Under the pieces are notes generated by a model. The model saw only the letters and a list, made by a program, of their open reading frames with translations, made no database searches and had not been told where the DNA came from. This document shows, in pieces, positions 13,043-24,719 of a DNA stretch of 64,000 nt. Source of the stretch: Bicyclus anynana (Eukaryota > Arthropoda > Insecta > Lepidoptera > Nymphalidae); NCBI RefSeq assembly GCF_947172395.1, contig NC_069087.1:7273107-7337106 (forward strand), read 5' to 3'. A program made the position numbers and the translations under genes. Each line of letters opens with the position of its first letter. Position 1 is the stretch's first letter.

Positions 13043-13156
13043 TATGCCAATCTGCATTGGGCTAGCATGGTGGACTATTGGCCTAACCCCTCTCATTCTG
13101 AGAGGAGACTCAAGCTCAGCAGTGAGCCAAAAATGGGTTGATAATGATGATGATGA
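13043..13156 (+). mobile_element. SINE family A 3' end, nested in the hAT-like element
   Basis: GCCAATCTGCATTGGGCTAG, GGCCTAACCCC and AGCTCAGCAGTGAGCC precede a (GAT)n tail, as in the full copy at 20804. Confidence 0.75.
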
Positions 13157-13251
13157 TCTACAACCTTACTTAATCTGGTGCTTACCGGAAAAACACATTA
13201 AAAACAGCAGAATTTTTCATATTTTGTGAGACATAATTACTCTTCAGGCAA

Positions 13252-13445
13252 AGTCAAAATTCATTTATTTCAAATAGGCTTAGTTTACAAGCTCTTTCGA
13301 AACGTCAGGTAATAATATTAAACTTAAGATAATGGTGATAATAATTATTCGAAAACTTAAAATTAAAGTTACGAGGGTTCCAAACGCGCCTTGGTCCGAG
13401 AAGAGCCCACAACAAACTCAGGCCAGGTTTATCCTTTTTAGTTTA
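13252..13445 (-). mobile_element. LINE 3' tail fragment
   Basis: The minus strand ends AATAAATGAATTTTGACTTTG, a tandem TTTGA-type tail, and contains GGGCTCTTCTCGGACCAAGG. Related copies: 43100-43275 (minus) and 54535-54682 (plus). Jockey/CR1-like by tail style; clade uncertain. Confidence 0.55.
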
Positions 13446-14127
13446 TCACCATTTAACAATAGCACTATAAGTAGCCTATCATGTAATACATTTCATTTCC
13501 AAGCAATTTTGTCATTTACGTAATCATTGACACTATAATAAGACTTTTCTATAAGCTTACGTTTAATAAAAACTTTGAACTTAGAAAAAAAACTTTGAAC
13601 TTATATATAGGCCCCTCAACTAATTTTGATACAGAGCCCCTCCAAGCCAAGCTACGCCACTGATTGGAGTGTGCGTTTGTCCTACAGCATAACCCGCTCG
13701 TCCGCCCATATAAAGCACGACATGAATCTCCGATACCCTTATTGGTTCTTGGTTACATTACATTATTCGTGATGGCACTTCGATATGCATGATAAATTAT
13801 CCCCATATACACCGACGTATTGCGAAAGGCATGCATGGTATCGCAGCCTTAAAGGAAATCAATTTCGATAATTAAATCAATTTCGTATTAATTACAGACC
13901 GTAAATCAATAGATGGTTATAGTGATTAATTTATGAAGACATATTATAAGAAAGACAAGAAAAGTGTTCGGTTTTGACGAAAATTAACGGTGAATTCCTG
14001 AGCCATTGTTTATAAGCCCACCTTTATTACAAGTAAGCAAAAGTAAGCAAAAATTATACTATAGATATGTAATTTTTTTTCTTAAAGAATATTTGCTATA
14101 TCTATTTTATTTAAATGACCTATATTT

Positions 14128-14260
14128 CCATTCCGGTCGGTCACTAGTCGGGAAATACTGTTTTAGGAGTGGGTACGACAATAGTCCAACGGGGCGGAGA
14201 TCGAACCACCACCCCTTGGTGATGAGTCCGACTACTCCTACCGATGAGCTATTGAGGCTA
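14128..14260 (-). mobile_element. tRNA-derived SINE, third family
   Basis: The minus strand begins AGCCTCAATAGCTCATCGG (A-box-like TAGCTCATCGGTAGG) and continues to GGTTCGATCTC (B box), then an unrelated tail with CCCGACTAGTGACCGACC. It differs from SINE families A and B of this window. Confidence 0.55.
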
Positions 14261-14762
14261 TTAACGCGTCAAAACGAGATATAAAGCTTAAAACCACCAA
14301 GTTGCTCCAATAAGGATAATTTAGGTTGGCGATGATATTGGGTGATTCTATAACGAACGAAAAACATTAAGAGTGTTTTTAAAAAATATCTTTTCCGTCA
14401 TTTTCTTGGTTAGGCAGAAAATAATATTATAAATGGGTAAAGTTTTCATCTCTCTGCCCAGATTAAAATCAAAACCGATAGTCTTAATGGTGGGTAGATA
14501 AAATTAATTCGTAAGCATTTATTTCAACTAGAGATGAGTCGATATGGACGGCGGCGTCGCGTATAGATCTCCGTCGACAAGATAAAATTAATAGCCGCTA
14601 TTAAACCGCGAACGCTTTGCGGAAGACTTCATTAATTTTACACAAACGACGTCTTGAAACGCGCGAGATGACCAACCGTAACGGCTCACTGCCCCTTCAC
14701 GATAGCGTTGGTGTTCATCCAACACCCCGATATCTGACGTCATCTGGACGTGGGTTGTTTAA

Positions 14763-14921
14763 CACGTTCGCTGCGGCACGAGGTCAATTGACCACGTACG
14801 TCTAGCTTCTTCAAGAGTTCTTAAGGACCCCGTACCGCACAACATCGTTTTAGTATGAGATCAAAAAACCTCGTGCCGCACTAGAGGAAAGTACAGAAAT
14901 ACCAGTGCCGCAGCGAACGTT
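14763..14921. mobile_element. TTAA-flanked MITE (piggyBac-type target)
   Basis: Inverted ends CACGTTCGCTGCGGCAC (14763-14779) and GTGCCGCAGCGAACGTT (14905-14921) match at 16 of 17 positions. Both sides abut TTAA (14759-14762 and 14922-14925), the target duplication of piggyBac transposons. A second inverted pair lies just inside (GCGGCACGAGGT against ACCTCGTGCCGC near 14867). The element is 159 bp with no coding capacity. Superfamily is inferred from the TTAA target. Confidence 0.65.
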
Positions 14922-14925
14922 TTAA

Positions 14926-17900
14926 CTCATGATGGACTGATAACCTCAGGCGAAAAACCCATTCAGAACGACCCGAGGTCCGAGTCTCAGAGGAGACTTT
15001 CTTAAGAAGTCGTTCCGGTTATCTCTTCAGCTTCTAACTTCGGGCCTCATAAGGCGATGCTTCTGCGCTCGCCCAAATACCCCGGTGACGCCGCTTAGGT
15101 GTAATTAAGGAGCCTAGGGCACTTACTCAATCAGAAAGAAAAAGTTTATTTAACGCTACTTCAACGATAAAATTTTTCACAATTGCATACACACATTTAT
15201 ATCTACTAAGGGCTAGGTGTGTAGGTATGTATGCTAGTTTATGTGTGAGTGCAGTCTTGAAAGCTAAAATAGACTTCCCATGTTTTGAAATCCAGGTATT
15301 TAAGGTATAGGTATAGGCTGATAAACTTACAGCCTTCATAAAATGACTATCATTCTTAGTCCATCATAAAAGGAAGATAAAGTTCGTATCCACATCTTGG
15401 AAATGGAAATAGCTGTGCTTGTAACATATTAGCAACTTTCTCATTCCCATCTTTTACAGATATAAATCCAAAATGTGCCATTGTAAAAGCAATAATCAAA
15501 GACGCAACAAAGTATAATTATACGCCGCGATGTATAATTACGGAGCTATTCATTAAAATTCAACTAAAGATGAAAACAAAATCCGAGATTCACAAATCAA
15601 AGGCAACTCGGCGTCGGCCGCGGGGGCTATAAATCAGAGGCGCGCTTAGGCCTTCTTAGCTTTTCTAGATAGAGATTTATCCCGTAATAACACGTTGCTT
15701 TTCACTAAATCAACTGCCGAATTATCCGGTAGAAACAATGATTAATGCCCGGCTGCCGCAGTAATGATGGGACGATAGGTCGCTGCACGCCACAATTGCT
15801 CATCTAGCGAACTGTGGACGAGACCACTCCGCGGCTCGTTGCTAGATGAACTCGATAAGCTTCCGTGGCAACTTGTAAAGAAAATTGTTGTAATTTTGCC
15901 ATCAAAATTGCAGGAAACTAAAAAGTCGCTGATTTAATAACAGAATAATAATGTGAGAAGAATGAAGTTCTGCAATTAAACACGTACCTACTAGTATTTG
16001 TATATTCCAAAGTTTTTAAAGCAACATCTTTATAGGTTTGTTCCTTATAATCATTCTAAATGTGAAAGTTGTATGTGCGACCATAAACAACAACAAACAT
16101 CTACATCTACCGACCACCTAATATAATGCATGTATCTGCAAATAAATAAATTGATTGATTGATTGACCAACACCCAAAAGATGCGAACCGAATTGAAATA
16201 AGCAGAATAAGATTAAAACATAGGATACTTTTATCCCGATATGTTCAAAATCATCATTTTTAAAATCACTGAATGGATTTTTGATGGTTACAAATTCGTA
16301 TTTGTAGCTATCAAAAACGATCAGACTCTCAGGCAAAGAAACTTATTCATGTAAGTTTCTTCCACGAACAAGTTACGAAATATAAAAGTTACGTACAGGT
16401 TGTACCTACAATAAAATAATTGTTCGAAATTTAAATGCACTCATTGAAAAAAAAATAATAATACATACCTATTAAGGTCAAGGTTATTTAAGCTCGCGCT
16501 TAGAGCCTCCACGTACGAGTCGGTACAATCAAAATGCAATTATGCGTAGCCCATGCCTCGCTCCGTGTCGACGCCGATCTCATCTGGCTGTTTAACCGGG
16601 GAACGATTAAGTTTAATTAAACGCTATCTTTAATTAAACCTCAGGCCATAATTCATAAAAATAAAATACATTTGTAGACTGAAGTGCATCTAGGAAGTCT
16701 TTATTAAGATTGCGACTGCAAAGGGGCGGGCTGGCTCACTTGTTCAGAGATTTGAATAATCACATTACAACCGCACATTATCGAGCGGGCCATGTGCTTC
16801 AATGATTTCGACAACAAATCGAATATATACTAAAAAGGTATAAGTATAGGTTTTTCTAGATCTAATTTTGATTCTTTAATAAGTTACCACAGATCTCTTA
16901 TATACAAGATCAAGATCTTATAAGGACAGTTAAGGCAGCTCCCTTCAACCTCCTGCAGTATAAGCCCGGGGTAAACCATAACTGCTATTCTGTGCGGGAT
17001 CCCTTGGGATCTATTATAGGATCCCAACGTCCCGTTCATTGCCAGTTTAGTTTTCTGATTCGATCTCTCAGAGATACTGTGTTGTGAACACAGCCAGCCT
17101 CATCGCCCTCAGAGTGATGTTGAGTTTTCTTATGGGAACTATGGTTAATGGCCAAGATTGTCACAATTTTTTTTTAGGAAAACACCCGCAAACCCGTTGA
17201 ATTCGTCTACAGGCGGTACAGTATAAAAGAAAGCTATCTTTTTAAATTGGTATAGATATGTAATTATACAATTTGTTTCAGCCATAATATACAAGTTAGC
17301 AGCTTAGTTATTCATCCATAGCCTTGATAGGTGCCATGTAGTCTGAACATATTGCAAAGTTCGGACCAATTCCTCAGTTTGCATACCTACGTCTCAGCTC
17401 ATCGGTAATATTTCAACAATAATGATAGAAGCCAGCGTGATAATAATTGTTATTACTATGATCCACATCTGCTATTATTTTATAATTGAGGGCTTTTGGG
17501 TGAAACCCTGCAATTATAAGATGAGCCTCGAGCTACAACGAGAAACATGCAACGCGTTTTTGCTCCGTCCTCCGACGGTTCTCCAAAATTAGGTTTCACA
17601 AGAGTAGCTGGCTATAAGTAGGTACACAAACATTTATATACATTTTTAAAAAGTTCATGTTATATTTAAGTTGGCAATTTAAAGATATTAATAAACATGG
17701 ATTAAGATTTAATTAATCCTCAATTTTCTTCAAAGTAAAGTCAAGTTTAAATAGTAGTTTACATTATTTTGAAATAAGTTGAGGTTTAAATATTAAATAT
17801 GGCCGTTACAGTAAAGTAATTTTTATTACGAATTCGGTGTTTAATTCATATGACATTTGTTGCACTGCAATGTTAGGGTCAGTAAACAAAAATGCAAAAC

Positions 17901-18544
17901 AATATTAAAAACACCAACATTATTTATCATCTGCGAAGCCAATACCAAATGCCGATCATTTGATTAGTTCGAACATTAATCGAGCGAAAATCTATACGCG
18001 GTAATCTCGAGGCCTGAGAACGTTCGTTCATTATTTATTATGAATATTAGTCAATTTTTATTTAGTCAAAAAAATCGGGGAGCGGCGGGCGCCCTGCCTG
18101 CAATTAACTGAGGCTACCCTGTAATTATGGACAGTAAATTTCTGGACGCATCCTGACCGCCTGTGTACGGTTCTATCTGCAAGCCGCGTACGGATTAGGT
18201 CACCGGTCTGTTAATCTTCAGATTTAACAACGTTAAAGGCAGCATGCTTTTTAATTTAGGTCACATCTGACACGCTAAGATTTTGTATATTTTGAGAGTG
18301 GAATATTATTTGATTTATGTCTTGATTTAGCGCCACAAACTTTTCAGATCGGTGCCTAAAATTGGTATTGAAAAAATGTCGCGGCGATCGCCGTTTTTCT
18401 CATAGCGCGACAATAGTGACACCCTCACCAGGCTAAATTACTTTATGGCACTATACGTTGGTTTGATTTTAAACTAGTTTCAATCTACCAAATCATCCTA
18501 AATCACTAGGAGCGAGCAGGTAAATTAATTATTAATTAGGTTAA
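14926..18544. other. Gene-free stretch with unique GC-richer blocks
   Basis: No coding region. Unique-looking blocks: 15600-15870, with GGCCGCGGGGGCTATAAATC and TCATCTAGC...GCTAGATGA 9-bp inverted arms at about 15800-15850; 16490-16640, with GTTTAATTAAACGC; 16920-17120; 17940-18200, with CTGTAATTATGG homeodomain-type sites; and 18350-18420, with CGGCGATCGCCG palindrome. None matches repeat families in the window; candidate regulatory DNA. Confidence 0.35.
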
Positions 18545-18720
18545 TCTATACTAATATTATAAAGCTGAAGAGTTTGTTTGTTTGATTGAACGCGCTAATC
18601 TCAGGAACTACTTTCAGTGTTAGATAGCCCATTTATTAAGGAAGGCTATAGGCTATATATTATCCTCGTATTCCTACGGGAACGGAAACCGCGCGGGTGA
18701 AACCGCGCGGCGCCAGCTAG
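18545..18720 (+). mobile_element. Intact non-autonomous Helitron
   Basis: A complete 176-bp element. It starts TCTATACTAATATTATAAAG. It ends with an 8-bp perfect hairpin (CCGCGCGG, loop GTGAAA, CCGCGCGG at 18689-18710), six bases, then CTAG at 18717-18720. The base before is A and the base after is T, the expected A|T target. No RepHel coding sequence, so it would depend on a partner elsewhere. Confidence 0.8.
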
Positions 18721-20803
18721 TTACCTATAAATAAAAAAATGCAAGTAGATAGGTACTAAGTTTTCGGTTTTGACATCCTGTATTAAGTTTTCATTCATAA
18801 GATAGGCGCCTGCCTCGACCTTACCCGGATCTGAATTCCTATTTTATAGGACATTCTATGATATTAAAACATAATATTAAGATCAGCTGTGAACCATTGG
18901 TAGCAATCTTTTCATAGAATTTAAACAATATTTCAAATACAGGCGCAATGATACTGGAGATTAAGTACTCTATGTACTCTTACATAAAAGTTTCACTCTG
19001 TTTCATAGTTTATTTTATATCTTATCTAAATATATATAAGCAAAAGGTCATCACGAAATCTCGAAAACTGCTTTACGTAGAAAGATGAAATAGTTAGTAG
19101 ACTTCCACCACATATCTATTCTGTGCTTTCACTAAGTACGGATTTTGCGACAGGGCTGGATTAAGGACCGGACCGAGGTCATAGGCGTCTGCTAGAAGAT
19201 ATATATTTGTTTCTTTGAGTTAACGGTCATGTGTCCCTCTGTGAATAGTCAGTATGCGTTAACAAGATGATGAGACTCATTGAATGATAGAAACACATTA
19301 ATTCCTGTTTGAAATTATGATTGTTAACGAAAGAAATATTATTAGAATGACCGTTTATTTGTGTGTTACTTCCAGCTGGAACAGCAACGAGGCGATAAAA
19401 GTGAACTTAATTATATATTGGCTTTATCTCCGCAGACATCTTGATGCGGTTTTTGTGTGAACCAATTATTGCATCCTATTGAATCTTAGTGCTATCAAAA
19501 TAAGGCTCATTATTCACACGATAATTTGGTAGATATCGACCGCTGCACATATAGATGTGTGTTAGGTTATAATTGAATTTTGTTGTATATAATCTATTTG
19601 AATCATGTGCATAAATTTATTTTAATTATCACACTGTCTCATTCAAATCTGAACAGTTAAAGTATAAGTGTAAGAATAGAATGTGATGCTAGACCTTCGT
19701 AATTGTGTGAAGGCTTAGTCAACCCTTGCTCCTACCAAATGTCATGTTGGACTATGGCGCGTTTCGAACCCAAGTAATTTTAATTTTATGTTTTCGACTT
19801 TTATTATCACCACTTGATGATAATAACTTGACTTCATGAAACTATTCTTATGAAATAAATTTACTTTGACTTATGTTAAATATTAAAAATTTTTGAACCA
19901 TGGCGGCTGATGTAGTAGTTAAAACTGGCCAAGTGATTAATTTTATCAAAGTTAGCACTTCACAAACAGATCTCAAAACTGTAAAGGGATGACCATGGTT
20001 TACCTATAGAGCGATAACCCACAATATTGTTTAAAAACCTATATAACAACATCTCACACTATAGGATATATATTGTGCGCTTCATTATAGGTGTCGCCAA
20101 ATCTCGACTGTCACTCGTTAAGCGTGTAAGCTCGCTTTATCTGTACATTTTAGATCTACATTTTGAACATTTGCATAACGTAACACGATATGTACTTGTA
20201 CAAAAATCATATTAAGAACTGAAACGTGTCGATCTCTGACCCTCATTCATTCACAATCAAACGATGTCGCGGCACGTATCGCTTGTCGTTGTCGTGTCCG
20301 TGATTCGAGGCACAATGGAATTCCCGCCATGACTCGACAGAATGTCCGCCATTCATGCTCTTGCCTCTTTGCACCACATGCGAGGGCCGTTTCACTGCCT
20401 TTAATATTGATAAACGCGTAGAATAAAAGCTACTTTACTTGAAGGCTATTCATTTGACTTTGGTTGTTCTTAAGCTAATATGAGACGAAGCTTTGTGTGT
20501 ATTTTCTTATTTTTAAAAGCGTGCAGCGTGCAGTTTGTGTATTCGTTCGTTTCGAAATCAATTTAAGTGTATTTGTTTAAATTTTAAAGCGTATAATTTT
20601 TTTAAACAATTTTTCTTTATGTATATAACTTCGTATGGGAGGATAAACCGTTTCGTAACGTAACGCGTTACAGCGCCACTCTGTCTTTCTCTCACGCAGT
20701 TATCACTTCTGTCGAACGTCTCGAGATGCGCAACACATGTAGTGTGTTATGCTACGCAATACAAGCTTTTAGGTATCACCGGTTACGTATAATAATAGTA
20801 TAA
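18721..20803. other. Gene-free stretch
   Basis: A degraded LINE tail lies at about 19740-19875 (plus; GAAATAAATTTACTTTGACTT). The block 20220-20420 is GC-richer and unique-looking. A perfect 12-bp palindrome GTAACGCGTTAC lies near 20658. Short frames (for example 20027-20215) show no domain. Confidence 0.35.
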
Positions 20804-21115
20804 GAGCCGTGGTAGCCCAGTGGATGTGACCTCTGCCTCCGATTTCGGAGGGTGTGGGTTCGAATCCGGTCCGGGGCATGCACTTCCAACTTTTCAGTTG
20901 TGTGCATTTTATGGAAATAAATATCACGTGTCTCAAACGGTGAAGGAAAACATCGTGAGGAAACCTGCATACCAGAGAATTTCTTAATTCTCTGCGTATG
21001 TGAAGTCTGCCAATCCGCATTGGGCCAGCGTGGTGGACTATTGGCCTAACCCCTCTCATTCTGAGAGGAGACTCGAGCTCAGCAGTGAGCCGTATATGGG
21101 TTGATAACGACGACG
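20804..21115 (+). mobile_element. SINE family A, full length
   Basis: tRNA-derived head with A box TGGTAGCCCAGTGG (about 20810) and B box GGTTCGAATCC (20858-20868). A body follows with CAAACGGTGAAGGAAAACAT, GTGAGGAAACCTGCATACC, CCAATCCGCATTGGGCCAGC and CTCATTCTGAGAGGAG. It is a polymerase III-type retroelement moved by a LINE partner. Best copy in the window. Two minus-strand frames over it (96 and 64 codons) are repeat translation. Confidence 0.85.
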
Positions 21116-21599
21116 GTTACGTAAGCGGCAGGCAACAGGGCATCACCCCGCGCGCGCCTTCGAACCACCGAAGTCTCCTATGTTGCAAATATCCTAATTG
21201 TATTTATCTTCAACCTACGTATTGCTCTAACATAGGAACCAAATTACAATAACCAAAAAAAGAGTTAGCAAAATAAAAGTTGAAGACAGCACATGTGTTC
21301 ATAACATATTGTACCTAAATTAAAAAAAGGATATCCACGACCGCGAATGACGACCTGCGACCCCTGATTTACATACAATGATCAATGATCATGCGTGGGC
21401 GCATTCCTGACTACGGGCCTGACTCGGCTTTGAGCGTCAGGTTTCTACGTCCTGTCTTGTAGCTGAACTTGTTCATGTGAAAGTGCATGTAAGTGAATTT
21501 AATACATAGGTATTGGTTTTAAGTAAGTAACTAAGAAGGTTTATTATTGTTTTTGAAGTTACCCAATAAGTAGTAACCAATCTAAGTAAAATGTCTTAT

Positions 21600-21718
21600 A
21601 GAAACCGAAAGGGGTATGGATTTTCATCTTACTTCTCACAAGTTATCCCGCTTTCATCTTAGATTGCATCATCACTTATCATCAGGTGAGATTGCAGTCA
21701 AGGGCTAACTTGTTAGTT
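21600..21718 (+). mobile_element. SINE family B, 3' part
   Basis: TAGAAACCGAAAGGGGTATGG through CATCATCACTTATCATCAGG to CAAGGGCTAACTTGTTAG matches the 3' half of the 47357 copy. Confidence 0.7.
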
Positions 21719-22027
21719 AGGTATTGTACCTACTCATAATACAGAAATTACTGTACTTTACTTGTTTTACTGTTTTTGTGTGTTACTTTTTTATTCTTAA
21801 CTTCTTCATTTTAAGAATTTATATTTATTAAATAATATTTATTTTATTTCAGGTATGCAGGTTTCCTCACGATGCACATACTATACAAACAACCAACTGT
21901 CAAAATAGAAATAAGAAATATTTATTGGAAAATACTCAGTATAGAATTACAATGGCATCCTGGCCCTTAGATATAGGTAAGCTCGTGTCTTATGGGCCAG
22001 TGACTTCCCTTATGTACATGGTCTTTA

Positions 22028-22354
22028 TATACAGGGTGCTGGGGTATTTCCCATAACTCTAAGGTTTCTTTACCGAAAATTAATTAAAAATCAAAGAACA
22101 TGACGTGTTCTGAAATTAATATTTTCGGAATTAATAATACTTCTTTTGTAAATATATCTTAAAAAGTGACCTTTATACGCATGCTTATAATTATGAAGTA
22201 ACCTAATTTTAAAATGCAAGGATAGCGAAAGGCGTGTAAAAAGTTTTATTTTTAGTTAAAGTAATATTAGTTATGCAGTTCGACTCCTATAAGTAGACTT
22301 GTCAACATCTTGAAGTTAAGGGAAGTAGGTAGGTACTCCCTAGCACCCTGTATA
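22028..22354. mobile_element. MITE with TATACAGGGTGCT ends
   Basis: Left end TATACAGGGTGCTGGGG and right end, inverted, TATACAGGGTGCTAGGG bound a 327-bp AT-rich segment. Further in, GGTATTTCCC and GGGAAGTAGG keep the pairing. Class II by layout; ends of this kind suggest a TA or TATA target, which fits the flanks. No transposase. Confidence 0.55.
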
Positions 22355-22682
22355 AGGGAAGTCACTCATAGTCCAACTATCTTCTAGATTTTTAATGTTA
22401 GATAATCTATAAAAATCTCATATCTAAGTAACAAAAATACTAACAAAACAAGAGAGCAAAGCCCAAGCAGGCGTGACCGGCGTGGCATGTTTATTTCAAT
22501 CGGCAATTTTTCAGCGCGCCTGTACCGCATTGCAGCGCGGAGATTTATCGCATCACTTCACCCTCGGTCGGGAATCGGCCGTGATTAATGAACTGCTCTA
22601 TTTACTGCTACGTCGACTATTGTTGCGCGAATCTACTGGACTGGACAGAACTGGACTAAACGTAACAAAAAACTTAAAATGA

Positions 22683-23603
22683 AAAAAAATTCAACCGACT
22701 TCCAACTCTAAAATTTTTATTTTTTCATTTATCATACATACTGAGTGTGAACAAAAATTAAGAAGCAATTAGCTAAAACGTTATTTTCTTATGATAAGTA
22801 CCTAAGTCAAACAATTCCAATTTTAGAAATACTACCTTAATACCATCTTATATACAAAATTTCACTCCCCCTACATCCACAAGTCTTCCAGTCCTCTGTC
22901 TTCATCACCAGACCCCCTATGCAGTCACAATCCATATGAGTGGAAAGTTCTCATCAATAACTTGATTAATTTGTTCTGTTTGAACTTGATTAATTTTAAT
23001 TAATCAAGTTCAAACAGAAGCCGTCGAGGAGTTCCCTTAACTCTCCGTCATCTTCATCATCAGACCCTTAATACAGTCAAAACCTATCCAGGTGAAAAGT
23101 TCTCATGAATACAAATTTATCAAGTCCAAACACAAGGTAACTACTGCGAACCGATGAGGAGTTCTCTTAACTGTCCCTCGTCTTCATCACCAGACCCTTA
23201 ATATAGTCACAACCCATCTAGGTGGAAAGTTCTTATCAATACAAATTAATCAAGCCCAAACAAAAGGTAACTGCTGTAAATCGTTGACGAGTTCCATTGT
23301 CTGAGTTTCGGCTCCATCATCAGACCAACTCCAGACCTTCATAAAATTGTAGTGGTTTAAAATACCTTATGGAAACACAAACAAACGCACTAGCCGTCTT
23401 TACGATTTTCGAAAGTTCCCCAAGATACCATCATCAGATCCTGACATGAAAAAAAATGGGACCACCCTGAAATCAAACCCTTCAAAACAAAAAAAAATTC
23501 AAAATCGGTCCATAAATGACGGAATTATTGCTGGACATACATAAAAAAAAACATACATACAGCCGAACGTAGAACCTCCTCCTTTTTGGAAGTCGGTTAA
23601 AAA
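22683..23603. mobile_element. Terminal-inverted element (AACCGACTTCC ends) with internal 130-bp tandem repeats
   Basis: Starts CAACCGACTTCCAA and ends TTTTTGGAAGTCGGTTAAA, an inverted pair. Inside, a unit containing CTTCATCAKCAGACCC recurs at about 22900, 23052, 23182, 23312 and, weakly, 23428: spacings of 152, 130, 130 and about 115 bp. The first, longer unit holds a perfect palindrome with 22-bp arms (22974-22995 and 22998-23019). Related pieces are at 10153, 45185 and 50819. No coding capacity seen. Confidence 0.55.
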
Positions 23604-23689
23604 CCTCAATACTTTCATAATATTAGTATTTCTTTATCCTCTACAAGTCAGCCTTTGAACTAGTACATGTTATGTATTCTATGCTGTGC

Positions 23690-23868
23690 CTTGACAACAA
23701 TCTTACCTGATGGTATAAGTGATGATGCAATCAAGGATGGAAGCGAGCTAACTTGTTAGGAGTAGGATGACAATCCACACCCCTTCCGGTTTCTTCGTCG
23801 TCGCTTGGCGGTACCTACGTCTTTGCCGGTAGGGTGGTAACTAGCCACGGAAGCGTCTCACCAGCCAG
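23690..23868 (-). mobile_element. SINE family B, 5'-truncated
   Basis: The minus strand reads CCACCCTACCGGCAAAGACG, then CGGTACC..GCCAAGCGACG and a 3' part with TGTGGATTGTCATCC. The GGCTGGTGAGACGCTTCCG start corresponds to the middle of the full copy at 47357. Confidence 0.65.
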
Positions 23869-24269
23869 ATACATCACGGACAAGTAGTTATGATTTTATT
23901 ATATAGATACATAAAGATACCAGCGATGGTGAAATATTCCTGACCGCCTCAGAAGTACTGCCGCATTCTTCAAAAGTTTTGAGTATACAATAAGTTCTGA
24001 TACAACTGACATACAGTTGTCTACTAGAGGTAACTTCTAGTAGAGGTTCTTCGGTTTATTTATATTTTGGCTAAGTTATTTGAAACACTGAAATGATTTG
24101 GAATGGGAAATAATTTAATTGCAGATCCTAAACTGTTTAAAGTCTCTCTACAATTTTTTTGACGGTACAAGCAAATGGCCCACATTCACCTGTAACTAAG
24201 CGATACCTGTGACCTAAATGCAACTCCTTGTCGAAGAAAAACTTCCTACGAATCTGTTATTTCACCGAC

Positions 24270-24712
24270 AATTAGGTACATGATATGTCTATGGTTCCGA
24301 GACTTGGTCGTTAACTATGGGCCTCATAAGAAGCCTCAGAGTCACACAGCGGGCGATCGAACGAGCTATGTTAGAAGTTTCTCTGCGTGATCGAATCGGA
24401 AATGAGGAGATCCGCAGAAGTACCAAAGTCACCGACATAGCTCAACGAGTTGCGAAGCTGAAGTGGCAATGGGCGGGGCACATAGTTCGAAGAGCCGATG
24501 GACGTTGGGGTCCCAAAGTGCTGGAATGGCGACCCCGCACTAGTAAGCGCAGTGTCGGTCGACCCTCCACCAGATGGACTGACGACATCAAGTAAGTCGC
24601 AAGGATTCGCTGGATGCAGGTAGCTCAGTATCGTGATATTTGGAAGTCCCTACAAAAGGCATATGTCCCGCAGTGGACGTCCATCGGCTGATATGATGAT
24701 GATGATGATGAC
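24270..24712 (+). pseudogene. RTE-type retrotransposon, C-terminal end of ORF plus (TGA)n tail
   Basis: Encodes ETWSLTMGLIRSLRVTQRA followed by ERAMLEVSLRDRIGNEE, DIAQRVAKLKWQWAGHIVRR, WGPKVLEWRPRTSKRSVGRP and RWTDDIK, then one stop (TAA) and, still in frame, VAxIRWMQ...WKSLQKAYVPQWTSIG. This is the post-reverse-transcriptase tail of RTE-like non-LTR elements in Lepidoptera. It ends in a (TGA)n microsatellite, the usual RTE 3' end. The endonuclease and RT catalytic domains are missing, so the copy is 5'-truncated and inactive. Confidence 0.75.
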
Positions 24713-24719
24713 CTTACAG

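Larger units (their letters stand above)
12927..13662. mobile_element. hAT-like non-autonomous DNA transposon with nested insertions
   Basis: Left end CAGGGGCGTAGCT and right end AGCTACGCCACTG are inverted repeats (12 of 13 match). They are flanked by 8-bp near-duplicates ATTGAAGC (12919-12926) and ATTGGAGT (13663-13670), the target-site size of hAT elements. Inside the ends are inverted GGCCCC-rich segments. The element hosts a SINE-A 3' end (13043-13156, plus) and a LINE 3' tail (13252-13445, minus). No transposase frame. Confidence 0.6.

Noticed and set aside
20769..21059. 96-codon frame with Arg/His-rich protein
   Set aside because: Antisense of SINE family A; the same peptides recur at 34082-34449 and 49023-49235.
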